This document shows, piece after piece, positions 6,626 to 14,009 of a DNA stretch of 28,318 nucleotides (position 1 is the stretch's first letter; every line of letters begins with the position of its first letter). Source of the DNA: Actinomycetes bacterium (lineage in GTDB: Bacteria; Actinomycetota; Actinomycetes; Propionibacteriales; Propionibacteriaceae); the NCBI GenBank assembly GCA_023393755.1, contig JAEXCA010000092.1, forward strand, positions 1-28,318. Direction: 5' to 3'. The position numbers and the translations under genes were made by a program. The notes below the pieces were generated by a model. The model did not search any database, had not been told where the DNA came from, and saw only the letters and a list, made by a program, of their open reading frames with translations.

Positions 6626-7312
6626 ATGAGCGATCTCATCGACACCACGGAGATGTATCTGCGGACGATCTACGAGCTCGGCGAGGAGGGGGTCACGCCG
6701 TTGCGCGCCCGGATCGCCGAACGGCTCAAGCAGAGCGGCCCGACCGTCTCGCAGACGGTGGCGCGCATGGAGCGCGACGGGCTGGTGACCCTCCACGAGG
6801 ACCGGCACCTGGTACTGACCCCGCGCGGGCGGCAACTCGCCACCCGGGTGATGCGACGGCACCGGCTGGCCGAGCGGCTGCTCACCGACGTGATCGGGCT
6901 GGAGTGGGAACTGGTCCACGACGAGGCCTGTCGGTGGGAGCACGTGATCTCGACGGATGTCGAGCGCCGGCTGGTGGACATTCTGGGGCAACCGGTCTCG
7001 TCCCCCTACGGCAACCCGATCCCCGCGCTGGAGGAGCTGGGGGCCCCGCCGGCCACCGAGGACTTCCTGGACGGCGCGGAGCTGCTCAGCGCACGGCTGC
7101 TGATCGGCGGCTCGCAGGAGGTGACCATCGTCCGGATGAGCGAGGCCCTCCAGGCCGACCTGGAGGCGCTGCGGCTGATCGGCGAGGCCGGGGTGCGGCC
7201 GGGCAGGTCGATCAAGGCGTCCCTGGTGGGACCGGACCTGATCCTGGAGGCCGACCGCCGCTGCATGCTGCCGGCCGGTGCCGCTGATCTGATCTTCGTC
7301 ACCGCCGACTGA
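6626..7312 (+). CDS. ideR: Iron-dependent regulator, IdeR/DtxR family
   Basis: The protein has 228 residues. It has an N-terminal winged helix (about 1-73, recognition helix around SGPTVSQTVARMERDGL), a dimerisation/metal domain (74-140) and a C-terminal SH3-like domain (about 150-228). Metal ligands fall at the DtxR/IdeR numbering: M10, H79, E83, H98, C102, E105 and H106. The cysteine at 102 points to an iron sensor rather than an MntR. With Fe(II) bound, this family represses siderophore and iron-uptake genes and can activate storage genes. The RBS AAGGAGG sits 5-11 bases before the ATG. I did not find a clear iron box in its own promoter. Confidence 0.9.
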   Translation: MSDLIDTTEMYLRTIYELGEEGVTPLRARIAERLKQSGPTVSQTVARMERDGLVTLHEDRHLVLTPRGRQLATRVMRRHRLAERLLTDVIGLEWELVHDEACRWEHVISTDVERRLVDILGQPVSSPYGNPIPALEELGAPPATEDFLDGAELLSARLLIGGSQEVTIVRMSEALQADLEALRLIGEAGVRPGRSIKASLVGPDLILEADRRCMLPAGAADLIFVTAD

Positions 7313-7378
7313 GGGCGTCCCCGGAATATCGGCGGGCTGCCGGGCGTTCCCCCGGGCGTACCCGAGGAGAGGAACCCG

Positions 7379-7738
7379 ATGGCAACCGTCGCGCTGGATC
7401 GCGAGTCGTTCGCGACCACGATCGAGAACAACGATGTGGTGCTGGTCGACTTCTGGGCCGAGTGGTGCCCGCCCTGCCGGATGTTCGGTCCCACCTTCGA
7501 GGCGGCGTCCGACGAACATGCCGATGTCGTGTTCGGAAAGGTCGATACCGACGACCAGCGGGAGCTGGCCGGCGGGCTGGAGATCCAGTCGATTCCGACC
7601 ATCATGGCGTTCCGGGCCGGCTATCTGGTCTTCCGTGAGGCGGGGGTGCTGAACCGGCGTCAGCTGGACGGGCTGATCGAGCAGGTGAAGGCGCTCGACG
7701 TGGAGAAGCTGAAGGCTCAGGTCGCCGCGGGCGAGTGA
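7379..7738 (+). CDS. trxA: Thioredoxin family protein with CPPC active site
   Basis: The protein has 119 residues and is a single thioredoxin fold. FWAEWCPPCRMFGP places the redox cysteines at 30 and 33, with the cis-proline loop QSIPTIMAF further on. The active site is CPPC instead of the usual CGPC, which often shifts redox potential. There is no signal peptide, so it is a cytoplasmic disulfide reductase or redox partner. The RBS GAGGAGAGG lies close before ATG 7379. It is 66 bases downstream of ideR on the same strand and may be co-transcribed. The C-terminus has an extra short charged helix (VEKLKAQVAAGE). Confidence 0.92.
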   Translation: MATVALDRESFATTIENNDVVLVDFWAEWCPPCRMFGPTFEAASDEHADVVFGKVDTDDQRELAGGLEIQSIPTIMAFRAGYLVFREAGVLNRRQLDGLIEQVKALDVEKLKAQVAAGE

Positions 7739-7831
7739 GCGTTGCGCCGTCTCAACGGTGGCTTCAGAGTTTGTTGTATTGACCAGCAGTTTCACTATGA
7801 CACGCCCTGTGATTCGTGACATACTCAAGCT

Positions 7832-7868
7832 CGAAGTTCCTGCCCTATCCCCCCGGGCAGGAACTTCG
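7832..7868. terminator. Strong 14-bp perfect hairpin after thioredoxin gene
   Basis: CGAAGTTCCTGCCC (7832-7845) and GGGCAGGAACTTCG (7855-7868) are perfectly complementary with a 9-nt C-rich loop. It lies about 95 bases after the thioredoxin stop. No T-run follows on the plus strand, so it is an L-shaped (non-canonical) terminator candidate or an mRNA-stabilising hairpin. Confidence 0.6.
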
Positions 7869-7967
7869 TGCATACCGGCTCGGATGCGCCGCTCGCCGCT
7901 GCGGTGACGCCGCGGCAAAGGCATGGGTCACGGTAGGCTGGCCCAGTCCCCGGGGTCGGGGGCGCCT

Positions 7968-8043
7968 GGCCCCATAGCTCAGGGGATAGAGCAGAGGTTT
8001 CCTAAACCTTGTGTCGCAAGTTCGAATCTTGCTGGGGTCGCCA
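7968..8043 (+). tRNA. tRNA-Arg (anticodon CCT)
   Basis: A full cloverleaf is readable: acceptor GGCCCCA (7968-7974) with TGGGGTC (8033-8039), one G-U pair. The D-arm is GCTC/GAGC. The anticodon stem GAGGT/ACCTT encloses TTCCTAA, with CCT at positions 34-36. The T-arm is GCAAG-TTCGAAT-CTTGC, the discriminator is G, and CCA is encoded at 8041-8043. A TAGGCT -10-like box lies at 7934-7939. The anticodon reads AGG, a rare codon in such GC-rich genomes. tRNA genes of this kind are frequent integration sites. Confidence 0.95.
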
Positions 8044-8078
8044 AGCTCAGGGTCGCCAAGCTCATGGGGTCGCCAAGC
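8035..8078 (+). repeat. Tandem copies of the tRNA-Arg 3' end (att-like)
   Basis: GGGTCGCCAAGCTCA at 8035-8049, which includes the tRNA 3' end and CCA, is repeated exactly at 8050-8064. A third copy, TGGGGTCGCCAAGC (8065-8078), equals the tRNA end (8033-8046). A 14-base copy, CAGGGTCGCCAAGC, recurs at 11999-12012. Duplicated tRNA 3' ends are the usual trace of integrative-element attachment. Confidence 0.65.
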
Positions 8079-8121
8079 GCTGGTAGGTGCGGAATCTGCT
8101 TCTGGCAAGGTTGAACACTTG

Positions 8122-8138
8122 TTGCCTCGAAGGCAACT
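8122..8138. terminator. Small hairpin between tRNA and convergent lipoprotein gene
   Basis: GTTGCCT and AGGCAAC form a 7-bp stem with loop CGA. It lies between the tRNA region and the stop of the minus-strand lipoprotein gene and could end transcription from either side. No T-run is seen. Confidence 0.35.
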
Positions 8139-8157
8139 CGGTGGTCGGAGAAGCAAA

Positions 8158-8697
8158 CTAGCGATCCCTGGTGAGTTCGATGGTGACCGATCGGCTGCCG
8201 CTCCAGCCGCGCAGGATCGACAAGTCCCCGTTCATCTCGCCGATCCGGACGATGCCGTTGAACTGGGGTACGTCGGTGTAGTAGAGCACGACGGCTTGGG
8301 CGGGGGCGTAGTAGCCGATGGTTCCGGCGGGGGCGCTCTCGCCGGCGGGCATTCCGTCCATGGTGAGCGGTTGGGGTGGTTCGGCGAGCACCTCCTGACC
8401 ACCGTAGTCGGAGAAGTCCAGCGTGAGCGGCAGTTGGTCGATGAGCGACAGCGCCGCGGGGTTGTCCGAGAGCTGCGCGTCGATGGTCCGGTCGCCGATG
8501 GCGATCCGGATCGAGGTGGTGGTCATGTCGTTTCCTGGCGGGGCGGCCCCGGTCCTCGATGTCGGGGCGGTGGTGCTTGGTGAGGGTGCTGTCGCCGTGG
8601 GCTCGGAGGTGGGTGCGGCCGGGGCGGTGCATCCCGTGAGGATCGCGCAGAGCGTAAGCGTTGCCGGGAGGGTGGCTGCCGCGGTGCGGCGGATCAC
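8158..8697 (-). CDS. Cyclophilin-like fold lipoprotein
   Basis: The protein has 179 residues. The N-terminus MIRRTAAATLPATLTLCAIL followed by TGC gives a lipobox with C23 as the lipidated residue. A Thr/Pro/Ser linker runs to about 57, and a domain (about 58-179) starts TTSIRIAIGDRTIDAQL and contains LPLTLDFSDYGGQE, GTIGYYAPAQAVVLYYTDVP and GIVRIGEMNGDLSIL. This pattern fits the bacterial cyclophilin-like (DUF/PF18050-type) fold, which lacks known isomerase residues; its role is unclear. It sits on the outer face of the membrane. Its ATG overlaps the stop of the upstream XRE regulator (ATGA), so the regulator is transcribed first and both share an operon. Confidence 0.78.
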   Translation of the reverse strand: MIRRTAAATLPATLTLCAILTGCTAPAAPTSEPTATAPSPSTTAPTSRTGAAPPGNDMTTTSIRIAIGDRTIDAQLSDNPAALSLIDQLPLTLDFSDYGGQEVLAEPPQPLTMDGMPAGESAPAGTIGYYAPAQAVVLYYTDVPQFNGIVRIGEMNGDLSILRGWSGSRSVTIELTRDR

Positions 8698-9584
8698 CGG
8701 TCTGTCTCTCTGGCATTGACACTGGGTGCGCTCCGGTACTCCCCGGCCGCCCAGCTGGCGAGCAACTGCATTCGTTCCGCCGAGGGAGTGTCCGGCTCGG
8801 CCACGTAGATGGTGAGGGTGAGGCCGGGTTCGGCCTCCATGCTCAGACCCTCGTAGGCGAGGGTCATCTCACCTACGACAGGGTGTCTGAACGTCTTGAC
8901 GCCGGTGCCGTGGTGCCGCACGTCATGGGCACCCCAGCGGGTGCGGAACTCATCGCTGCGGGTGGAGAGTTCCCCGACGAGGTCGTGCAGTTCCTTGTTG
9001 TGCGGATCGCGGCCGGCTTCGGTGTGCAGGATCGCGACGGTCACATCCGCGAACGCGCCCCAGTCGGGGTAGAAGTCATGGGCGCGGTGGTCGAGGAAGG
9101 TGAAGCGGGCGATGTTCGGTGGTTGCCCGGGCATGTCGTACACGTCGGCGTAGAACGCTCGCGCCAGCGGATTCACGGCGAGGAGGTCCATCCGGCCGTT
9201 GCGGACGAACGCGGGGCCGGCCGTGACTCCGTCGAGCACCCACTGCAGGCTGTGGTGCGCAGTCCAGGTCGTCGGGTTGCGGCGGCGGGCCGGACGAGCG
9301 ACGGGGCTCGCCGCGTGGGCGAGGTTGAACAGGTGGGCGCGTTCCGCGTCGTCCAGCAGGAGAGCCCGGGCGAGAGCGTCGAGGACCTCGGGGGAGGCGC
9401 TGTGGATCGCACCCCGTTCGATGCGGGTGTAGTACTCGACGCTCACCCCGGCCAGTACCGCGACTTCGCTTCGGCGGAGCCCCTTGACCCGACGGCCCGA
9501 ACCGGCGGGGAGTCCGACCTGCTGCGGTGTGACCCGTTCGCGGCGGGACGCCAGGAACTCCCTTACCTCTGCCCGATTGTCCAT
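8694..9584 (-). CDS. XRE-type regulator with MmyB-like ligand domain
   Basis: The protein has 296 residues. The N-terminal helix-turn-helix (about 33-90) has the typical GLRRSEVAVLAGVSVEYYTR and IERG; the rest (about 110-280) is a PAS-like ligand domain of the MmyB type, marked by LDGVTAGPAFVRNGRMDLLA and NPLARAFYADV. Such proteins usually control a neighbouring oxidoreductase, often on the opposite strand, as here with the alcohol dehydrogenase. The start is ATG 9584, with TATCGT 7 nt upstream (leaderless). The 113-base divergent gap must hold both promoters. Ligand unknown. Confidence 0.88.
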   Translation of the reverse strand: MDNRAEVREFLASRRERVTPQQVGLPAGSGRRVKGLRRSEVAVLAGVSVEYYTRIERGAIHSASPEVLDALARALLLDDAERAHLFNLAHAASPVARPARRRNPTTWTAHHSLQWVLDGVTAGPAFVRNGRMDLLAVNPLARAFYADVYDMPGQPPNIARFTFLDHRAHDFYPDWGAFADVTVAILHTEAGRDPHNKELHDLVGELSTRSDEFRTRWGAHDVRHHGTGVKTFRHPVVGEMTLAYEGLSMEAEPGLTLTIYVAEPDTPSAERMQLLASWAAGEYRSAPSVNARETDR

Positions 9585-9591
9585 GTTCTCG

Positions 9592-9597
9592 ACGATA
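9592..9597 (-). promoter_or_regulatory. -10 element TATCGT, leaderless start of XRE gene
   Basis: On the minus strand TATCGT ends 7 nt before ATG 9584; CGAGAAC separates them. Confidence 0.45.
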
Positions 9598-9697
9598 GGC
9601 GAGAGCGATGGGATGGAAGGAGGCCCCAGCAGGGTCTCCCTCGATCACGGCAGCGCTGCTTCGATGAGGTACTGAAAGTCTGTGAGAAGGAGAGCGC

Positions 9698-10723
9698 ATG
9701 CGGGCAGTCATCATGGAGGCGCCGGGGAAGGTCGTCGTCGCCGATCGCGACGACCCTCGGATCGTCGAACCCACCGACGCGGTGCTGCGCCTGGTGGCGA
9801 CCTGCATCTGTGGTTCAGACCTGTGGCCGTACCGTGGCGTGGAAGCCGTTGATCAAACGCTGATGGGGCATGAGTACGCCGGCATCGTCGAGGAGGTCGG
9901 CAGCGAAGTGCGGACGGTCCGGCCCGGCGACTTCGTCGTCGGTTCGTTCGTGATCTCCTGTGGCGAGTGCGAGCTCTGCAGGTCCGGCTACCCATCGAAG
10001 TGCCTTCACTTCCAGTTCGTGCACAGCACGATCGGTACCCAGGCGGAAAAGGCCCGCATCCCCTACGCGGACGGAACCCTCGTCGCAACCCCCAGCCAGC
10101 CGGACGCTGACCTGATCCCCTCGCTACTGGCCGCGTCCGACGTGCTCGGCACCGGCTGGTTCGCCGCCGATGCCGCCAAAGCCGGGCCCGGCCGGACCGT
10201 CGCCGTGGTCGGCGATGGTGCCGTCGGGCTCATGGGTGTGCTCGCGGCAAGGCAGTTCGGTGCCGAACGCATCATCGCGATGAGCCGTCATCCCGAGCGC
10301 CAGAAGCTCGCGCGCGAGTTCGGCGCCACCGACATCGTGGAAGAGCGGGGTCTGGCCGGTGTGGCGAGGATCAAGGAGCTCACCGGCGGCCTTGGCGCGC
10401 ACTCGGTGGTGGAGGCGGTTGGTACGGAGGAATCACTCCTCCAGGCGATCCGCTGCTGCCGCGCGGGTGGACACATAGGCTTCGTGGGTGTCGCGCACAA
10501 AGGCGTGAGGATCCCCGCGGACGAGCTGTTCTTCGCGCAGGTGCATCTGCACGGTGGGCCCGCTCCCGTCCGCCGCTACCTGCCCGAGCTGATCGGGCTC
10601 ATCTGGGACCGCGCCATCAACCCCGGCAAGGTGTTCGACCTCACCCTTCCGCTCGAGCGGGCCGCGGCCGGTTACCAGGCGATGGACGAACGCACCGCCA
10701 TCAAGGTCATGCTCACGGTGTGA
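9698..10723 (+). CDS. Zinc-dependent alcohol dehydrogenase (MDR family)
   Basis: The protein has 341 residues, the normal length. The catalytic zinc site is C38 (CICGSD) with the GHEY motif (H58, E59). The structural zinc site has four cysteines at 88, 91, 94 and 102 (CGECELCRSGYPSKC). The Rossmann glycine motif is VAVVGDGAVGLMGV. It oxidises alcohols or reduces aldehydes/ketones with NAD(P) in the cytoplasm; the substrate is unknown. The RBS GAGAAGGAGAG precedes ATG 9698. The O-acetyltransferase gene follows 9 bases downstream, so the two form an operon probably controlled by the divergent XRE regulator. Confidence 0.93.
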   Translation: MRAVIMEAPGKVVVADRDDPRIVEPTDAVLRLVATCICGSDLWPYRGVEAVDQTLMGHEYAGIVEEVGSEVRTVRPGDFVVGSFVISCGECELCRSGYPSKCLHFQFVHSTIGTQAEKARIPYADGTLVATPSQPDADLIPSLLAASDVLGTGWFAADAAKAGPGRTVAVVGDGAVGLMGVLAARQFGAERIIAMSRHPERQKLAREFGATDIVEERGLAGVARIKELTGGLGAHSVVEAVGTEESLLQAIRCCRAGGHIGFVGVAHKGVRIPADELFFAQVHLHGGPAPVRRYLPELIGLIWDRAINPGKVFDLTLPLERAAAGYQAMDERTAIKVMLTV

Positions 10724-10732
10724 GGAGTCGAC

Positions 10733-11296
10733 ATGGACATCCCCGAGTTCCTCGACCGGATGAACGCCGGCGAACCAGCCCGACCAGACACCGACCTGGC
10801 AGCGAAGATGCACGAACTCGCCGACGAGGCGATCCGGCTGTGCATGGAGCTGAACACCCGCTACACCACCCCCGACGAACGCATCGAGATCATGTCGCGG
10901 ATCACTGGCCGCACCGTCCCGGACAGCTTCCGGCTGTTCCCGCCATTCACCACGGACTGCGGGAGGAACATCGTCCTGGGCGAGCGGGTGTTCATCAACA
11001 GCGGCTGCCGGTTCCAGGACCAGGGTGGCATCAGGATCGGTGACGACGTGCTGATCGGCCACAACGTCGTGCTCGCCACCCTGAACCACGACCTCGACCC
11101 GGAACTGCGCGCGACCACCATCCCGCAGCCCATCGTCGTCGGCAACCGGGTGTGGATCGGCGCCAACGCCACGGTCCTCGCCGGAGTGACCATCGGCGAC
11201 GGAGCGATCGTGGCAGCTGGGGCGGTGGTGACTCGTGAGGTCGATCCGAAGACCGTGGTTGGCGGGGTGCCCGCGCGGAGAATCCGTAGCCTCTGA
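10733..11296 (+). CDS. Sugar O-acetyltransferase (Maa/LacA family, left-handed beta helix)
   Basis: The protein has 187 residues. An N-terminal helical part with PDSFRLFPPFTTDCGRNI leads into hexapeptide repeats (GERVFINSGCRFQDQGGIRI, GNRVWIGANATVLAGVTIGD). The conserved LNHDLDPE supplies the catalytic histidine, and the C-terminal VVGGVPARRIRSL is typical. Family members move acetyl from acetyl-CoA to a sugar hydroxyl or similar acceptor as cytoplasmic trimers; the acceptor is unknown. The start at ATG 10733 follows GAGGAG and is 9 bases after the dehydrogenase stop. Confidence 0.9.
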   Translation: MDIPEFLDRMNAGEPARPDTDLAAKMHELADEAIRLCMELNTRYTTPDERIEIMSRITGRTVPDSFRLFPPFTTDCGRNIVLGERVFINSGCRFQDQGGIRIGDDVLIGHNVVLATLNHDLDPELRATTIPQPIVVGNRVWIGANATVLAGVTIGDGAIVAAGAVVTREVDPKTVVGGVPARRIRSL

Positions 11297-11516
11297 GGAA
11301 CAGCCCCTGACACCCGGATCCCACCCTGCCGGACTTGCAGATCCGTGCCCGCCTGTGCAGGCCCGTTGCGGGGCTTGCTCCCAGCCGACTCCGGCGTCCT
11401 CCATGAGACGTGGATCTGCGGGTCTGACCCGGCCGGGTCGGAGCCTCGCTGCATACGGTGTCATCCTGCGAACCCGGCGATCGATGGCTCTGCCCTCAGC
11501 GCAGAGTGCGGTGGGG
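11297..11516. other. Non-coding gap with a 14-base perfect palindrome
   Basis: No convincing gene is seen between the acetyltransferase stop and the cmtR promoter. GACCCGGCCGGGTC (11426-11439) is a perfect palindrome and may be a terminator stem or protein site. The frame open from 11458 into cmtR is not used (see the cmtR entry). Confidence 0.4.
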
Positions 11517-11559
11517 TTCAATAGGTCAGCTTTCGCTGTATAGTCAGCGTATGCTGACC
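11517..11559 (+). promoter_or_regulatory. cmtR promoter and operator overlapping the start codon
   Basis: The -35 is TTCAAT (11517-11522), the spacer is 16 bases, and the -10 is TATAGT (11539-11544), ending 6 nt before ATG 11551. GTCAGC-GTAT-GCTGAC (11543-11558) is a perfect 6-bp inverted repeat centred on the start codon. A third half-site, GTCAGC, occurs at 11525-11530. A repressor here would cover the -10 and transcription start. Inferred CmtR operator. Confidence 0.6.
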
Positions 11560-11928
11560 ATTGCGTCCCGTCTTGATGTGATGAACCGGTTGGGCCGAGC
11601 GATGGCCGACCCGACTCGTTCGCGGATTCTGTTGCAGTTGCTGGAGGGGCCGGGCTATCCGGCGCGGCTGTCGGAGTCGTTGGGTTTGACCCGGACGAAC
11701 GTGTCGAATCACCTGGCCTGCCTTCGGGGTTGTGGGTTGGTGGTGGCGACCCCGGAGGGTCGGCAGACCCGGTACGAGATCGCCGATCCCCACCTGACGA
11801 GGGCGCTGGAGTTACTGGTGGAGGCGGTGGTCGCCGTCGATGACGGAGCGCCCTGCCCGGACGAGAACTGCGATGTGCCGTTGTGCTGCGGCCCGGCCGC
11901 TGGCACGACGGGGGAGGGTGCGCAGTGA
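11551..11928 (+). CDS. cmtR: CmtR-type Cd/Pb-sensing ArsR/SmtB repressor
   Basis: The protein has 125 residues and is a winged-helix ArsR family member (ADPTRSRILLQLLEGPGYPA, TRTNVSNHLACLRGCGLVVA). The metal-binding cysteines fall at C57, C61 and C102, the same numbers as in M. tuberculosis CmtR, where they bind Cd(II) or Pb(II) and release DNA. Extra cysteines (C107, C112, C113) enrich the C-terminal tail. The frame is open upstream, but the family N-terminus (MLTIASRLDVM) begins at ATG 11551, just after the promoter. The stop overlaps the GTG of the P-type ATPase (GTGA), so sensor and pump are translationally coupled. Confidence 0.92.
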   Translation: MLTIASRLDVMNRLGRAMADPTRSRILLQLLEGPGYPARLSESLGLTRTNVSNHLACLRGCGLVVATPEGRQTRYEIADPHLTRALELLVEAVVAVDDGAPCPDENCDVPLCCGPAAGTTGEGAQ

Positions 11929-14009
11929 GCCGGGAGTGCTGCGGAGAGGACGAGCCCCAACCCGACGCTGCCCGGCCGGTGCAACTGCTCGCGACGCCCA
12001 GGGTCGCCAAGCCGGCCGTGGGCCCGAAGATCGCGGCGCGCGCCTCCGGCGATGCCTGCTGCGGCCCGGAGCCCGAGCCCCCGTCGGCGATCGGCCAAGG
12101 CGGTCACCAGGACTCGGCCGAGGTTCGGCCCGCCTGGTGGCGGGATCCTGCCCTGCTGCCGTCGCTGGTGTCAGGGTTCTTCCTCCTTGTCGGCTACGGG
12201 TTCGAGTGGGCTGGGCTCGACGTGGTCGCGCTGGTGCTGCATGCTGTCGCGCTGGTGGCCGCTGCCTACACCTTCGTCCCGGGAGCGCTGCGCAGGCTGG
12301 CCCGAGGCCGCCTCGGAGTGGGTCTGCTGATGACGATCGCCGCTGTGGGCGCGGTGCTGCTGGGTCACGTCGGTGAGGCGGCGGCGCTGGCCTTCCTGTT
12401 CACCCTTGCCGAGGCGCTGGAGGATCGCGCGAAGGAGGGGCTACGGGCGCTGCTGGCGCTGATCCCGCAGGCCGTCCGCCTCTCCCGCCTCGGCGGCGAC
12501 GTCACGATCCCCGCCGCCGACGTGCGAGTGCTGGACATTGTGGTCGTGGGCGCGGGGGAACGGGTGGCCACCGACGGCGTCGTGGTGAGCGGACGCTCGA
12601 GCATCGACACCTCGGCGGTGACCGGGGAGTCGATCCCGGTCGAGGTGGGCCCCGGCAGCGAGGTGCCGGCCGGGTCGGTGAACGGCCCGGCAACCCTGCA
12701 GGTCGAGGCCACCGCGGACGGCCGGGACAACTCACTGACCCAGATCGTCGCGCTGGTCGAGCAGGCCCACGCCCGGAAGGGGGAGCGCGCCCGGCTGGCG
12801 GACCGGATCGCCCGCCCGCTGGTGCCTGCAGTGCTGGTGCTGGCGGCGCTGGTTGCCGCCTTCGGGTTCGTCGTCGGCGATCTGTGGACCTGGATCGAAC
12901 GTGCCCTGGTGGTGCTGGTCGCCGCCTCGCCGTGCGCGCTGGCGATCTCGGTGCCGGTGACGGTGATCAGCGCGATCGGCGCCGCCTCGAAGTTCGGCGT
13001 GGTGATCAAGTCCGGCGAAGCCTTCGAGCGACTGGGCACGATCCGGACGGTCGCGCTGGACAAGACCGGCACCCTGACCCGCAACGAGCCGGCCGTGGTG
13101 GACGTACGCACCGCTCCGGGCATCTTCCCGGCCGATGTGCTGGGATTGGCAGCGGCACTGGAGGCCAGCAGCACCCATCCGCTCGCGGCGGCGATCGTTG
13201 CAGCTGCGCCGGGAGCGCCGACCGCCTCCGACGTGGTCGAGGAAGCCGGGCACGGCATCGCCGGCGAGGCGGGTGGCGTCCGGGTCCGGCTGGGCAACGT
13301 CCGGTGGCTCGACCCCGCCGAGTTCACTGCCGACGCCGAGGCGATGGCGTCCGAAGGCATGACGGTCGTGGTGGTCGAGGCTGACGGACGGATCGCCGGG
13401 TTGATCGGCGTCCGCGACGAACTGCGTCCGGAGGCCGCCGAAACCGTCCAACTGCTGCGGGCCCAGGGCATCGACACGATCATGCTGACCGGCGACAACG
13501 CCCGTACCGCGGCCACGCTGGCCCGGCGGGCCGGGATCGCCGAGGTCCGCGCCGAGCAGCTGCCGGCCGACAAGGCCGCCGCCATCCACGAGTTGGTCCG
13601 GTCCCGTCCGGCGGCGATGGTGGGTGACGGCATCAACGACGCCCCGGCGCTGGCCACCGCCACCATCGGCATCGCCATGGGCGCGAAGGGCTCAGCCGCC
13701 GCGGTCGAGTCGGCCGACGTGGCGTTCACCGGTCACGATCTGCGGCTCATCCCGGGAGCCCTCGCGCACGCCCGCCGGGGCCGCCGGATCATGACCGCCA
13801 ACATCGGCCTGGCGCTGGCCATCATCGTCGGGTTGTTCCCGCTCGCCCTGTTCGGCGTCCTGGGGCTCGCCGGGGTCGTGCTCGTCCACGAGGCTGCCGA
13901 GGTGGTGGTCATCCTCAACGGAGTTCGCGCCGCGCGGCGGCCCGTCGCGCTGTGGGAGCTCGCTGCCCCATCCGCCCTTCGGCCTTCTCAACTCGACAGC
14001 GCGTGGTGA
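11925..14009 (+). CDS. P1B-type heavy-metal exporting ATPase
   Basis: The protein has 694 residues. It has an actuator TGES (233-236), membrane motif SPC (335-337), phosphorylation site DKTGTLT (from D379) and hinge GDGINDAP (567 onward). The last membrane helix carries HEAAEVVVILN (H655). SPC plus a histidine/glutamate pair in the last helix resembles the P1B-4 branch (Co/Cd/Zn) rather than CPC copper pumps. There is no GMxCxxC domain; instead the disordered N-terminus has two CC pairs (residues 5-6 and 45-46). It pumps toxic metal out of the cytoplasm. The start is GTG 11925 after GGGGAGGG, overlapping the cmtR stop. Substrate, probably Cd or Pb, is inferred from CmtR. The stop is followed in the same frame by the AraC remnant. 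Confidence 0.9.
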   Translation: MSRECCGEDEPQPDAARPVQLLATPRVAKPAVGPKIAARASGDACCGPEPEPPSAIGQGGHQDSAEVRPAWWRDPALLPSLVSGFFLLVGYGFEWAGLDVVALVLHAVALVAAAYTFVPGALRRLARGRLGVGLLMTIAAVGAVLLGHVGEAAALAFLFTLAEALEDRAKEGLRALLALIPQAVRLSRLGGDVTIPAADVRVLDIVVVGAGERVATDGVVVSGRSSIDTSAVTGESIPVEVGPGSEVPAGSVNGPATLQVEATADGRDNSLTQIVALVEQAHARKGERARLADRIARPLVPAVLVLAALVAAFGFVVGDLWTWIERALVVLVAASPCALAISVPVTVISAIGAASKFGVVIKSGEAFERLGTIRTVALDKTGTLTRNEPAVVDVRTAPGIFPADVLGLAAALEASSTHPLAAAIVAAAPGAPTASDVVEEAGHGIAGEAGGVRVRLGNVRWLDPAEFTADAEAMASEGMTVVVVEADGRIAGLIGVRDELRPEAAETVQLLRAQGIDTIMLTGDNARTAATLARRAGIAEVRAEQLPADKAAAIHELVRSRPAAMVGDGINDAPALATATIGIAMGAKGSAAAVESADVAFTGHDLRLIPGALAHARRGRRIMTANIGLALAIIVGLFPLALFGVLGLAGVVLVHEAAEVVVILNGVRAARRPVALWELAAPSALRPSQLDSAW

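Noticed and set aside
11426..11439. Perfect palindrome GACCCGGCCGGGTC as a regulatory site
   Set aside because: Short GC palindromes arise easily in this composition; no promoter or gene start lies close by, so it is noted only as part of the gap.
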